Positions 53,773 through 63,202 of a stretch of DNA of 64,000 nucleotides are shown here, in pieces. Made by a program: the position numbers and the translations under genes. This stretch comes from an uncultured Propionivibrio sp. (GTDB taxonomy: Bacteria; Pseudomonadota; Gammaproteobacteria; Burkholderiales; Rhodocyclaceae). Each line of letters opens with the position of its first letter. The stretch's first letter is position 1. Location of the stretch: assembly GCF_963666255.1 (NCBI RefSeq), contig NZ_OY762655.1, positions 744,001 through 808,000 on the forward strand, given 5' to 3'. The notes under the pieces were generated by a model. It searched no databases and was not told the DNA's origin. It was given only the letters and a program-made list of their open reading frames with translations.

Positions 53773-54664
53773 CACCACCCACCGCACCGCCCCGATCACA
53801 ACCCACGTGGCGGCCCTGGCGTTCTGGGCGCTGCTCGCCTGTGCCGCGCTTCCTTCCCTGGCTGCGCCGCCGGACGCATCGACAACTGCGGCGCCGCGCC
53901 ACACGCGCGAAGAGGAAACCGCCGTCATTCGCGAACATCATTTCAGGCGGCTCGATACGCGCCTGGCAACCGAACCGGCGATCCTCCGCCAGACCTGCCG
54001 CTACGAATCGGAAATCTCGACACCGCCACCGCCCGGACGCGTTGCCTTGTCGTTCGATGACGGCCCCGAACCCGGCCAGACCGACTACATCCTCGACATT
54101 CTCGCCAGGCAGGGAATCAGCGGCACCTTCTTCCTAATCGGCGAAAAATCCAGTGCGCACCCCGAGCTCACGGCCCGGATCCTGGCGAGCGGCAAGCACA
54201 CGGTCGGCAATCACTCGTGGAGCCATCCGAACTTCCATGCCATCCCGCCCGAGCAGCAACGGGAAGAAATCCTGCGCTACGAGGAACCGGCCTCGCCCGG
54301 CCCGGTCAAGCGCCTGTTCCGCTATCCGTATGGCAATTCCAGTTGCGAAGCGAACGAGTTACTGCACGCCCGGGGCTACCGCATCGTCGGCTGGCACATC
54401 GATTCCTGCGACTGGGCATTCGACCGCAACGGCAGCATCGATCCCAAGGAAGCCATCTCCTGCGGCGTGCTCGCGCAGAACCGCCACAATTACGTCGAGC
54501 ACGTCGTCTCGACGGTCCGCGCTCACCGCGGTGGCATCGTCCTGATGCACGAAATCCATCCCAACACGCTCGCCAGACTCGAAGAGATCATCGTGCGCCT
54601 CAAGGAAGAAGGCTTCCTGTTCGGCGCGATCGAGGACCCCGAGTTTCTGCCCTCGCTACGCTAG
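53762..54664 (+). CDS. Polysaccharide deacetylase (NodB-like), exported
   Basis: A 300-residue protein with a signal peptide (hydrophobic segment 15-34, cleavage near SLAA). The NodB domain shows motif 1 SFDDGP (catalytic Asp and metal Asp), motif 2 HSWSHP (metal His pair), motif 3 RYPYG and motif 4 WHIDSCDW, so it should be active on an N- or O-acetylated cell-wall or exopolysaccharide sugar. I start at the ATG 53762 because the signal peptide then fits; it overlaps the small DRR gene. Confidence 0.87.
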   Translation: MTTDTTHRTAPITTHVAALAFWALLACAALPSLAAPPDASTTAAPRHTREEETAVIREHHFRRLDTRLATEPAILRQTCRYESEISTPPPPGRVALSFDDGPEPGQTDYILDILARQGISGTFFLIGEKSSAHPELTARILASGKHTVGNHSWSHPNFHAIPPEQQREEILRYEEPASPGPVKRLFRYPYGNSSCEANELLHARGYRIVGWHIDSCDWAFDRNGSIDPKEAISCGVLAQNRHNYVEHVVSTVRAHRGGIVLMHEIHPNTLARLEEIIVRLKEEGFLFGAIEDPEFLPSLR

Positions 54665-54674
54665 ATCGCGGCGA

Positions 54675-55565
54675 TCAGTCGGCGCCGGTCGCATCGAGCG
54701 TATAGCGCCGGATTGCCTCAATGAACATCCGTGTCGCGTTGGACAGATAGCGGCGCGGGTTCCAGACCATGCCGGCCTCAAGGTACAGCGGCTTCGCCAG
54801 GCGACGGCTGACGATCTTCGGATGATCACGGACCAGCGGCTCCAACAGGAAACTGATGCCAACACCGCGCTCGACCAGGCTGATGATCGTCGTGATCTGG
54901 TTCGACGAGAACACGATATGCGGCGAGATGCCATGCCGCGCGCATTCCTCGAGGATGATGCGACGCGACAGCGTATCCTCGGAAAACAGGATGAAGGGCT
55001 CGTCGGCGAGGCGCGGAAAGGCGATTCGCCGTTGCGCCGCGAGCGGATGCTCGGCCGACAGGCAGACATAGATTTCGCTGCGCGTGATCGGCGACATTTC
55101 GAGTTGCGGCTGTTTCTCGGCGACCACGACGACGCCGACATCGAGTTCCCCCTTGTCGAGCAGCGCACCGATCGAGAGCGCGCCTTCCTCGATGACGTTC
55201 AGCTCAAGCAGCGGGTGCTCTTCGCGAAAACGGCTGACGATCTCGGGAAAGAACACCGCGCCGATCATCGGCGTGATGCCGACGCGGATGACGCCGCGCT
55301 GCGATTCCCGGTGATCGGCCATTTCGCGGATCGCATCGTCGGTGCGCGCCAGGATGTCCTCGACACGGCGCAGGAAGACGCGACCCGACGAGGTCACGCT
55401 GACTTTCTTGTGACTGCGCTCGAACAGCTGGACGCCGAGTTCGCTCTCCAGATTCTGGATCGCGACCGAGATCGCCGGCTGGGCGATATGGCAGGTTTCA
55501 GCGGCACGGGTAACACTGCCGAGTCGGCATACCGCGGCGAAATATCTCAGCTGTTTCAATTCCAT
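54675..55565 (-). CDS. LysR-family regulator divergent from the fumarate-reductase-like operon
   Basis: A 296-residue LysR regulator with MELKQLRYFAAVCRLGSVTRAAE at the N-terminus and a helix-turn-helix near residues 18-40. The effector domain resembles the BenM/CatM/CynR style (RVGITPMIGAVFFPEIVSRFREEHP). It is transcribed away from the 55782-59315 operon with an ATAC-N7-GTAT operator between them, so it is the likely regulator of that operon and of itself. Confidence 0.88.
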   Translation of the reverse strand: MELKQLRYFAAVCRLGSVTRAAETCHIAQPAISVAIQNLESELGVQLFERSHKKVSVTSSGRVFLRRVEDILARTDDAIREMADHRESQRGVIRVGITPMIGAVFFPEIVSRFREEHPLLELNVIEEGALSIGALLDKGELDVGVVVVAEKQPQLEMSPITRSEIYVCLSAEHPLAAQRRIAFPRLADEPFILFSEDTLSRRIILEECARHGISPHIVFSSNQITTIISLVERGVGISFLLEPLVRDHPKIVSRRLAKPLYLEAGMVWNPRRYLSNATRMFIEAIRRYTLDATGAD

Positions 55566-55599
55566 GGCGATTTATTGGATAAATAAAAACGATCGTTGG

Positions 55600-55614
55600 A
55601 TACAAAATATGTAT
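55600..55614. promoter_or_regulatory. LysR-type operator ATAC-N7-GTAT
   Basis: Exact match to the ATAC-N7-GTAT recognition pattern known for BenM/CatM-type LysR proteins, 35 bases upstream of the LysR start. It is nested in a wider repeat GTTGGA (55595-55600) / TCCAAC (55617-55622). Confidence 0.65.
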
Positions 55615-55666
55615 TTTCCAACTATTGATTCAATCGGTAAACTGGCGCGCGAATTCAACTGAAGGA

Positions 55667-55709
55667 CTATTTCGACAGGGATCTTGGGCCGCGAGCCCTG
55701 CCGAAACAG
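55667..55709. repeat. Short palindromic repeat element
   Basis: 43 bases with ends CTATTTCGACAGGG and CCCTGCCGAAACAG, an inverted repeat with two G-T pairs. Both arms match the outer arms of the larger element at 62971-63138. It lies between the LysR operator and the iron-sulfur protein gene and can form a strong hairpin in the leader. Confidence 0.65.
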
Positions 55710-55781
55710 GCTTTAAATCCAACCATCATCCCGGCGCCACTCGACCGATCACAGCGCCATTCGCAGGAGAAAACCATCCCC

Positions 55782-56435
55782 ATGAGCGACACCCTCAGAA
55801 TCAGTATCGACGGCAAGGAGAAGGAGGCGCAGGCCGGCGACTCCATCCTTCAGGCCCATCTCAAGGGCGACGAAACCGTCACCGCCAACATCGGCTGCAT
55901 GGGCCAGGGCGTCTGCGGCGCCTGCCGCTGCCTGGTGCGCAAGGAAGGCGAACGCGAAACCGCGACGCGCCTGGCTTGCGAAACGCTGGCCGAGGACGGC
56001 ATGCAGGTCAGCTTCATGGACTATTACCAGCCGGCCCGCGTCAGCCGCTATGGCCTCGACGCCATCCGCGACGGCTGGGAATGGATGACGCACCTGCGCG
56101 ACGTCTTCCCGGAAGCGAGCAGCTGCCGCCACTGCAGCGGCTGCGACCGCGCCTGCCCCAAGGGCATCACCGTCCAGGAAGGCATCGCCCTCGCCTCGCG
56201 CGGCGAACTGCAGGCCGCGGCCGAGGTCTTCGATGCCTGCATCATGTGCAACCTGTGTACGCTCGCCTGTCCGGAGAACATCCGCCCGAACCACGTCGGC
56301 CTCTTCCTGCGTCGCGCCCACGCCGCGCAGACGCTGCGCCCCGGCGACCTGTTGCGCCGCCTCGACCAGCAACGCCGCGGCGAACTGGCCATCGACCTGA
56401 CTGCCGTCCCGACCGCACAAGGAGAACGTGCATGA
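55782..56435 (+). CDS. Ferredoxin-type iron-sulfur subunit (SdhB/FrdB-like)
   Basis: A 217-residue protein. The N-terminal 2Fe-2S domain uses Cys39, Cys45, Cys48 and Cys66. Two C-terminal CxxCxxCxxxCP motifs, SCRHCSGCDRACP near residue 111 and CIMCNLCTLACP near 150, bind 4Fe-4S clusters. Succinate dehydrogenase B normally has a 3Fe-4S site and a quinone pocket; two full 4Fe-4S motifs and no membrane partner suggest transfer to soluble NADH chemistry instead. It overlaps the flavoprotein gene as ATGA. Confidence 0.85.
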   Translation: MSDTLRISIDGKEKEAQAGDSILQAHLKGDETVTANIGCMGQGVCGACRCLVRKEGERETATRLACETLAEDGMQVSFMDYYQPARVSRYGLDAIRDGWEWMTHLRDVFPEASSCRHCSGCDRACPKGITVQEGIALASRGELQAAAEVFDACIMCNLCTLACPENIRPNHVGLFLRRAHAAQTLRPGDLLRRLDQQRRGELAIDLTAVPTAQGERA

Positions 56436-58057
56436 CGCAAACCACCACCGCCATCCCGCACGCCGAGGCGCTCGCCCGCCTGGCATCGGGCGCCACGCCG
56501 ACGCTGCGCGAATCGGGCCTGTCGCGGGAGCTTCTGCTTGAACGCTACCACCCGGACCATGCGCCGGCCGCCGCCGCGACGCTGCAGATCGGCGCCAATG
56601 CCGGCGAGCGCTGCCACCCGACGCTGGCCGAATTGTTGCAGTCCAACGCGCTGATCGACGGTTTCGACCTCGCCGGCGCCGAACAGCTTTCGACCGATGT
56701 GCTCGTCATCGGCGGCGGCGGTGCCGGCGCCGCGGCGGCACTCACCGCCGCCAGCAACGGCGCCGACGTCATCATCGCCTGCAAGCTGCGTCTCGGCGAC
56801 AGCAACACGGTGATGGCCGAAGGCGGCATCCAGGCCGCGCTCGGCCGCGACGACGGCCCGCAGCGCCACTTCGAGGACACCCTGCGCGGCGGTCACTATC
56901 GCGCTGATCCGCTGCTCGTCGCCCAGCTCGCCAGCGACGCGCCCGACGCGATCCGCTGGCTGATCGAACTCGGCATGCACTTCGACGTCACCGACGCCGC
57001 CACCGACGGCGGCACGCTGCGCTACAAGCAGGCCGGCGGCTGCACGCAGCCGCGCATCCTCTCGTATCGCGACTACACCGGCCTCGAAATGATGCGCGTC
57101 CTGCGCGAGACGGTCGAACTCGACCCGGCGATCCGCCTGCTCAACCGCTGCCCGGCCGTCGAACTGCTCTCGCATGACGACGGCAGCTGCGCCGGCGCGG
57201 TGCTCTACGACCTCGAATACCAGCGCTTCGTCGTCGTCTCGGCGCGCTCGGTCATCCTCGCCACCGGCGGCTGCGGACGCCTGCACCTGCAAGGCTTTCC
57301 GACGTCCAACCACTACGGCGCCACGGCCGACGGCCTGGTGCTCGCCTACCGCCTCGGCGCCAAGCTGCGCGATCTCGACTCCTTCCAGTACCACCCGACC
57401 GGCATCGCCTTCCCGTCGCGCCTCGCCGGCGGCCTGATCTCGGAAGCGGCACGCTCCGGCGGCGCCTGGCTGATCAACGGTCTCGGCGAACGCTTCATCG
57501 ACGAACTGGCGCCGCGCGATGTCGTCACCGCCGCCATCCTGCGCGAATGCGCCGACGGACGCGGCATCGAACGCGATGGCCGCATCGGCGTTTTCCTCGA
57601 CACGCCGCAGCTCGCGCGGCAATGGCCGGAAGGCATCGAACACCATCTGCCGGCGCTCGCGCACCTGGCCGCCAAATGCGGCATCGACCCGGCGACGGAA
57701 CCGATGCTCGTCTACCCGACGCTGCACTACCAGAACGGCGGCGTCGTCATCGACGGCGAAGGCCGCAGCACCGTTCCCGGCCTGCTCTGCGCCGGCGAAG
57801 TCAGCGGCGGCATTCACGGCCGCAACCGGCTGATGGGCAACGCGCTGCTCGACATCATCGCCTTCGGCCGCCGTGCCGGACAACGCGCTGCCGAAGACAT
57901 CGGCAAGCGTCCGCTGCGCCGCGGCGACATCGAACACGTCTACAGCTGGCAGCGCACGCTGGTCCAGTCCGGCCTGCCGCGCCAGGCGCGCGCGCCGCGC
58001 CTGTACCCCGGCACCAGCCACTATCCGCTGCACCGCAACGAGCGGTCGCTGGCCTAG
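56432..58057 (+). CDS. Fumarate reductase/succinate dehydrogenase-like flavoprotein
   Basis: A 541-residue FAD protein with an N-terminal extension of about 85 residues, then the dinucleotide motif VLVIGGGGAGA at 90-100. The covalent-FAD His of SdhA/FrdA (SHTVAA) is Asn125 here (SNTVMAEGGI), so FAD is probably non-covalent. Active-site motifs QYHPTGIAF, ELAPRDVV and the C-terminal GEVSGGIHGRNRLMGNALLD are kept. It likely reduces fumarate or another 2-enoate, or runs in reverse. The cytochrome b anchor subunits are absent. Confidence 0.85.
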   Translation: MTQTTTAIPHAEALARLASGATPTLRESGLSRELLLERYHPDHAPAAAATLQIGANAGERCHPTLAELLQSNALIDGFDLAGAEQLSTDVLVIGGGGAGAAAALTAASNGADVIIACKLRLGDSNTVMAEGGIQAALGRDDGPQRHFEDTLRGGHYRADPLLVAQLASDAPDAIRWLIELGMHFDVTDAATDGGTLRYKQAGGCTQPRILSYRDYTGLEMMRVLRETVELDPAIRLLNRCPAVELLSHDDGSCAGAVLYDLEYQRFVVVSARSVILATGGCGRLHLQGFPTSNHYGATADGLVLAYRLGAKLRDLDSFQYHPTGIAFPSRLAGGLISEAARSGGAWLINGLGERFIDELAPRDVVTAAILRECADGRGIERDGRIGVFLDTPQLARQWPEGIEHHLPALAHLAAKCGIDPATEPMLVYPTLHYQNGGVVIDGEGRSTVPGLLCAGEVSGGIHGRNRLMGNALLDIIAFGRRAGQRAAEDIGKRPLRRGDIEHVYSWQRTLVQSGLPRQARAPRLYPGTSHYPLHRNERSLA

Positions 58058-58067
58058 GAGACATCGC

Positions 58068-59315
58068 ATGGACAAACTCAATCAAGTACTGCTCAAGCCG
58101 GCCATCCAGGTCGGCGCTGATCTCTTCGCCTGGATGCAACAGGGCGGCACGCAGGGCCTTGCCGTCGCGCTCGAAGCGCCGCAGACGCTGATCCAGCGCA
58201 TCGCCGACGCCGACCTGCGCGGCATGGGCGGCGCCGGTTTCCCGACCGCGCGCAAATGGGAGGCCGCGGCACAGGCCGCCGGCAGCGAGAAATATGTCGT
58301 CTGCAACGGCAACGAAGACGAACCCGGCACCTTCAAGGACCGCACGCTGCTCAGCCGCACGCCGCATCAGGTCATTGAAGGCGCGCTGATCGCCGCACTG
58401 GCGATCCGGGCCTGCCACATCATCTTCTATCTCAACCCGCACCAACAAGGCAGCCTGCGCGAAATGCGCCGCGCGGTGGCGCAATGGCAGGACAGCCCCT
58501 GGCTCGAAAAGGTCGCCAAGGCGGTCGGACAGCCGGTCGATCTTCAGGTCGTGCCCAGTTCGGGGCGCTACATCGGCGGCGAGGAAACCGCCGTCGTCGC
58601 CTCGCTCGAAGGCGGCTTCCCCTTCCCGCGCAAGAAGCCGCCCTTCCCGGCCGAATCCGGCGTCCGCGGCTGCCCGACGCTGATCAACAACACCGAGACG
58701 CTGGCCAAGGTCAGCCACATCATCCGCCACGGCGCCGACTGGTACCGTGCGCTCGGCGTCGGCGCCGCCAGCGGCACCAAGCTCTACTCGCTCTCAGGCG
58801 ACGTCATGGCGCCGGGCCTGTACGAACTGCCGATGGGCACCTCGTTGCACGACCTCATCTACCGTTATGGCGGTGGCATGCTCGAGGGCAAGGCCTTCAA
58901 GGCGGTGTTCACCGGTGGCCCGTCGAACACGCTGCTGACGCGCAAGGACCTCGACGTCGCCCTGGACTTCGACTCGGTACGCGAACGCCAGTCGCGCCTC
59001 GGCACCGGCGCGATGATCGTCATCTCGGAAGGCAGCAGCATCATCCGCAAGGTCGCCGAATACATCGGCTTCTTCGCCAAGGGCTCCTGCGGCCAGTGTC
59101 CCTCGTGCAAATGCGGCACCTTCCAGCTCGCCCGCCTGCTCGAACGCGTCGACAGCGGCCGCCACTCGCCGGCCGACCTCGCGGCACTGCGCCACCTCTG
59201 CCAGATCCTGCCGGGCAGCGGCCGTTGCGGCCTGATTGACGGCGCGGTCACCGTCGTGCAAAGCTCGCTGCACACTTTCCCGCAGGAATACGGCATCGCC
59301 GCGACGGCCGACTGA
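58068..59315 (+). CDS. NuoF-like NADH-oxidising flavoprotein subunit
   Basis: A 415-residue FMN/4Fe-4S protein of the NuoF family. The FMN/NADH site motifs are RGMGGAGFPTARKW near residue 50, GNEDEPGTFKDR near 82 and YIGGEETAVVASLEG near 168. The cluster ligands are in SCGQCPSCKCG near 341 with a further Cys near 390. There is no NuoE/NuoG gene here. Placed 10 bases after the flavoprotein gene with GGAG before its ATG, it is the obvious NADH entry point of a three-subunit soluble complex. Confidence 0.88.
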   Translation: MDKLNQVLLKPAIQVGADLFAWMQQGGTQGLAVALEAPQTLIQRIADADLRGMGGAGFPTARKWEAAAQAAGSEKYVVCNGNEDEPGTFKDRTLLSRTPHQVIEGALIAALAIRACHIIFYLNPHQQGSLREMRRAVAQWQDSPWLEKVAKAVGQPVDLQVVPSSGRYIGGEETAVVASLEGGFPFPRKKPPFPAESGVRGCPTLINNTETLAKVSHIIRHGADWYRALGVGAASGTKLYSLSGDVMAPGLYELPMGTSLHDLIYRYGGGMLEGKAFKAVFTGGPSNTLLTRKDLDVALDFDSVRERQSRLGTGAMIVISEGSSIIRKVAEYIGFFAKGSCGQCPSCKCGTFQLARLLERVDSGRHSPADLAALRHLCQILPGSGRCGLIDGAVTVVQSSLHTFPQEYGIAATAD

Positions 59316-59335
59316 CGATACGCCGGCACCAAAAG

Positions 59336-59373
59336 AAAATCCCCCGGGGTCGCAGGACCACGGGGGATTTTTT
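59336..59373. terminator. Bidirectional intrinsic terminator
   Basis: AAAATCCCCC and GGGGGATTTTTT flank a 16-base loop. It serves both the plus-strand reductase operon and the convergent argG gene. Confidence 0.9.
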
Positions 59374-59413
59374 AAGGCTGAAATACCAGCGGAGCCAGGC
59401 CCCGCGCTGCTTC

Positions 59414-60985
<1,572 letters not shown>

Positions 60986-61004
60986 TCAAGATTTCCGGCC
61001 CGAG

Positions 61005-61021
61005 CCGGAACGCTCCTTGCT
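61005..61021 (+). promoter_or_regulatory. Candidate sigma-54 promoter of cowN
   Basis: CCGGAACGCTCCTTGCT keeps the GG (61007-61008) and GC (61019-61020) with the required ten-base spacing and the TTGC of the -12 box. It lies about 65 bases before the cowN start. I found no upstream TGT-N10-ACA NifA site, so support is partial. Confidence 0.45.
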
Positions 61022-61084
61022 AGCACTCGTCATATCGCCGCCCCGGCGCGGCCAGCCTCCACCATCACTCCAGAGCCAATCCAC

Positions 61085-61411
61085 ATGACTTGTCGCTGCA
61101 AGACGCCGCCCCCCGGCACCGAAGCCAACCCGGCCACGCCGCCCGACCGCTATGTCAGTTTCATCGGACTCGATTGCGATGCCAAAGCCGCGCGGCTGAT
61201 GGCGCACATCCGTCGCCACATCGACGACCCAGAGCGCAGCAATGCTTTCTGGGAATACTTCAAGAAAAAGGCTGCCGGCGGCAGCGGCCCGCGCCCGGAC
61301 GCGCTGTTCCTCATCCACAGCAACCTCAACCAGATCCGCGAACTGTTCGAGACGCATACGGACGCGGACGCACTGGCGCTGCTCGAACGCATCGAGGAAG
61401 AATGCTGCTGA
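61085..61411 (+). CDS. cowN: N2-fixation sustaining protein CowN
   Basis: A 108-residue protein with the family hallmarks DRYVSFIGLDCDAKAARLM, NAFWEYFKKK, PRPDALFLIHSNLNQIRELFE and LALLERIEEECC. CowN protects nitrogenase from carbon monoxide and permits growth on N2 in its presence. The N-terminal 20 residues (TCRCKTPPPG) are Pro- and Cys-rich and look variable. No nif genes are in the window, so nitrogenase should be elsewhere in this genome. It is separated from the convergent heat-shock genes by a strong hairpin. Confidence 0.92.
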   Translation: MTCRCKTPPPGTEANPATPPDRYVSFIGLDCDAKAARLMAHIRRHIDDPERSNAFWEYFKKKAAGGSGPRPDALFLIHSNLNQIRELFETHTDADALALLERIEEECC

Positions 61412-61434
61412 CCCGGCGCACCCGGGTCAGCAGC
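61404..61434. terminator. Strong hairpin overlapping the cowN stop
   Basis: 13-bp perfect stem GCTGCTGACCCGG / CCGGGTCAGCAGC with loop CGCAC. It includes the TGA of cowN. No T run follows on either strand, so termination would be weak or factor-dependent. Confidence 0.55.
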
Positions 61435-61448
61435 CTGTCGAACGCCGC

Positions 61449-61955
61449 CTAATCGACGCGGATCGTCCTTGCCCGCGAGGCATCCGAACCGGACTTCGGC
61501 AGCTCGACGCGCAAAACGCCTTTCGCATAGCTCGCTTTGGCTTCGTCGGCCCGTACCGGCGCCGACAGCGGCACGACGCGGCGGAAGCTGCCATACGCGC
61601 ATTGCATGATCCGCCAGCGCCCCTCGGCGCTCTCCGCGGCAAAACGCTATTCGCCACGGATGATCAGCGACGCATCGTCGACCTCGACCGTCATATCCTG
61701 ACGATCCATGCCCGGCACCTCGAGCCGTACGACGATCCGGTTCGCATCCTCGAACACTTCACCACCGAGCAGGGACCAACTGCGCGACGGCCGGTAGAAC
61801 GGGTCATCGACACGATCCGTCGGCGGCAGGCTCGAACCGGCGCCGGGACTGAAGCGGGTCAGCGCATTGGTCGCCGACTCGCTGAGATGGCGCCAGCCCT
61901 CTGTCACTGAATCCAGGAAGGCGCCGATCCCTTGTTTGATCGCTTCGAGTTTCAT
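61449..61955 (-). pseudogene. Small heat-shock protein gene interrupted by in-frame TAG
   Basis: The frame starts MKLEAIKQGIGAFLD at 61955 and runs 102 codons to a TAG at 61647-61649. The same frame then continues with 65 codons (RFAAESAEGRW, then GSFRRVVPLSAPV, KGVLRVELPKSG) to a final TAG at 61449. The stop replaces the Lys of the alpha-crystallin motif GEKR (AAG to TAG, one base), and the second half still looks intact with the GVLRVELPK signature. Options are a recent nonsense mutation, a base-calling error or read-through. The truncated 102-residue product would lack half of the alpha-crystallin domain. Confidence 0.8.
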
Positions 61956-62036
61956 GGACGCACTCCCTACAACTCTCCATGCAACACTGGCTTGCAGCAA
62001 CGCCGCCCGCCGACGCGGACGGCGCGACGACAACGC

Positions 62037-62414
62037 CTAATCGACGCGGATCTCGACCTTGCGCGGCTGCGCGTGGATCGCTTTCGGAATACGCAGTTTC
62101 AGTACGCCCTGGTCGAATTCCGCCGTCACCTTTTCGGAATCGAGTTCCTTCGACAGCGAAAACACCCGCTTGTAGCGCGGCGAGCCGACCTCGGCATGCG
62201 TCGACTCCATGCCTTCACGTATCTCAAGGCTCATCTCGCCCGAAATCTCCAGCGTGTCTGCTTCCACCTGCAGGTGCAGCCGGTCTTTGGAAACGCCAGG
62301 CAGATCGGCGTAGAGCGTAATGCCTGCAGCATCCTCGATGACATTCACCGGCGGCAGCAGCGTCACTTCGCCCTGGGCCGGGGCGTTATTGCTGGCAACA
62401 GTCTTGTCGGTCAT
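62037..62414 (-). CDS. Small heat-shock protein (Hsp20 family), middle gene
   Basis: A 125-residue alpha-crystallin-domain chaperone: VNVIEDAAGITLYADLPGVSKD at the domain start and GVLKLRIPKA near the end, with PRKVEIRVD as C-terminus. It prevents aggregation of unfolded proteins without ATP. It is the second gene of a three-gene tandem, 15 bases after the first, and keeps an intact frame unlike the third. Confidence 0.9.
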   Translation of the reverse strand: MTDKTVASNNAPAQGEVTLLPPVNVIEDAAGITLYADLPGVSKDRLHLQVEADTLEISGEMSLEIREGMESTHAEVGSPRYKRVFSLSKELDSEKVTAEFDQGVLKLRIPKAIHAQPRKVEIRVD

Positions 62415-62429
62415 GGCAAATCCCTCCTT

Positions 62430-62870
62430 TCACTGAATGGCGATGCGACGCGGTTGCGCGGTGGCGCGGCGCTGGATGCTGATATGCAGGACGCCATCGC
62501 GATAGCGCGCTGACACGGCATTGGGATCGACGTCGTCGGGCAGCGTCAGGACGCGGCGGAAACGCCCGGCGAAACGTTCGTCGAGATGCAGCGTCGTCTT
62601 GTCGTCGGGCGACGGGCGTTCGATCTTGCGCTCGCCGGCGATGGTCAGGACGCCCTTTTCGATCTGCACGTCGATCCGGGCCGGGTCGAGACCGGGCGCA
62701 AACGCATAGATTTCAACCGACTGCGGGGTACTGCCAACATTCAGCGCCGGATAGCCGCCGCGCTCGAAACCACGAATGCTCGGCGACGGATCGTAGGATT
62801 GCTGGAGCACCCGCTGCATGCGGTCGAGTTCCGCGAACAGGTCGCGCGGGAACAGGGTTCGATAAAGCAT
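62430..62870 (-). CDS. Small heat-shock protein (Hsp20 family), first gene
   Basis: A 146-residue small heat-shock protein. The N-terminus MLYRTLFPRDLFAELDRMQRVL is typical of bacterial class A-like Hsp20, with VEIYAFAPGLDPARIDV, GERKIERP and RYRDGVLHISIQRR in the alpha-crystallin domain. GAGGAG precedes the ATG. It is the promoter-proximal gene of the operon and directly downstream of a sigma-32-type promoter. Confidence 0.9.
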   Translation of the reverse strand: MLYRTLFPRDLFAELDRMQRVLQQSYDPSPSIRGFERGGYPALNVGSTPQSVEIYAFAPGLDPARIDVQIEKGVLTIAGERKIERPSPDDKTTLHLDERFAGRFRRVLTLPDDVDPNAVSARYRDGVLHISIQRRATAQPRRIAIQ

Positions 62871-62924
62871 GGAATGTCTCCTCGTCGAAGAAACGGACGC
62901 CGACCACCGGCATCCCTGATGCCC

Positions 62925-62953
62925 TATATAGGTCTTGCGGAAACGATTTCAAG
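62925..62953 (-). promoter_or_regulatory. Sigma-32 (heat-shock) promoter of the Hsp20 operon
   Basis: On the minus strand: CTTGAAA (62947-62953), 14-base spacer, CCTATATA (62925-62932). The -35 box is a perfect match to the RpoH consensus and the -10 box is close to CCCATNT. The start would fall near 62917, about 47 bases before the first gene. Confidence 0.8.
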
Positions 62954-62970
62954 CCCCGCCGGTTTAGCGC

Positions 62971-63138
62971 CTGTTTCGGCGGGGCTCGCGGACCGCGTTG
63001 TCGATAAGGGCGGATGGATGCAAGGCGCGAGGCGCAGCGCATGGTTGTTCCATGCGCAAGCGGAGCAACGCCGCAGACACCGCCCCTATCGGCAACCTGA
63101 AGGGCCGCCGGCGCGGCCCACGCTCCCTGCCGAAATAG
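62971..63138. repeat. 168-bp imperfect palindromic element
   Basis: The whole element folds back on itself. Outer arms are CTGTTTCGGCGGGGCTCGCGG and the complement of CTATTTCGGCAGGGAGCGTGG, middle arms TTGTCGATAAGGGCGG and the complement of TTGCCGATAGGGGCGG, and the centre is CGCATGG-TTGTT-CCATGCG. The arms match the 43-base element at 55667-55709. No transposase is nearby; it resembles a non-autonomous (MITE/REP-like) repeat. It lies between the Hsp20 promoter and a LysR gene. Confidence 0.7.
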
Positions 63139-63202
63139 ACTCTTAAAGACATCGGCATGACCCGGAACGCCGCCCGCGGCGGCCGGATGGTGGCCGCCGG
63201 GA

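Noticed and set aside
55625-56431. A longer start for the flavoprotein gene from 55625
   Set aside because: The upstream part is out of frame with, and fully covered by, the well-supported iron-sulfur gene. The ATG at 56432 has the ATGA overlap.
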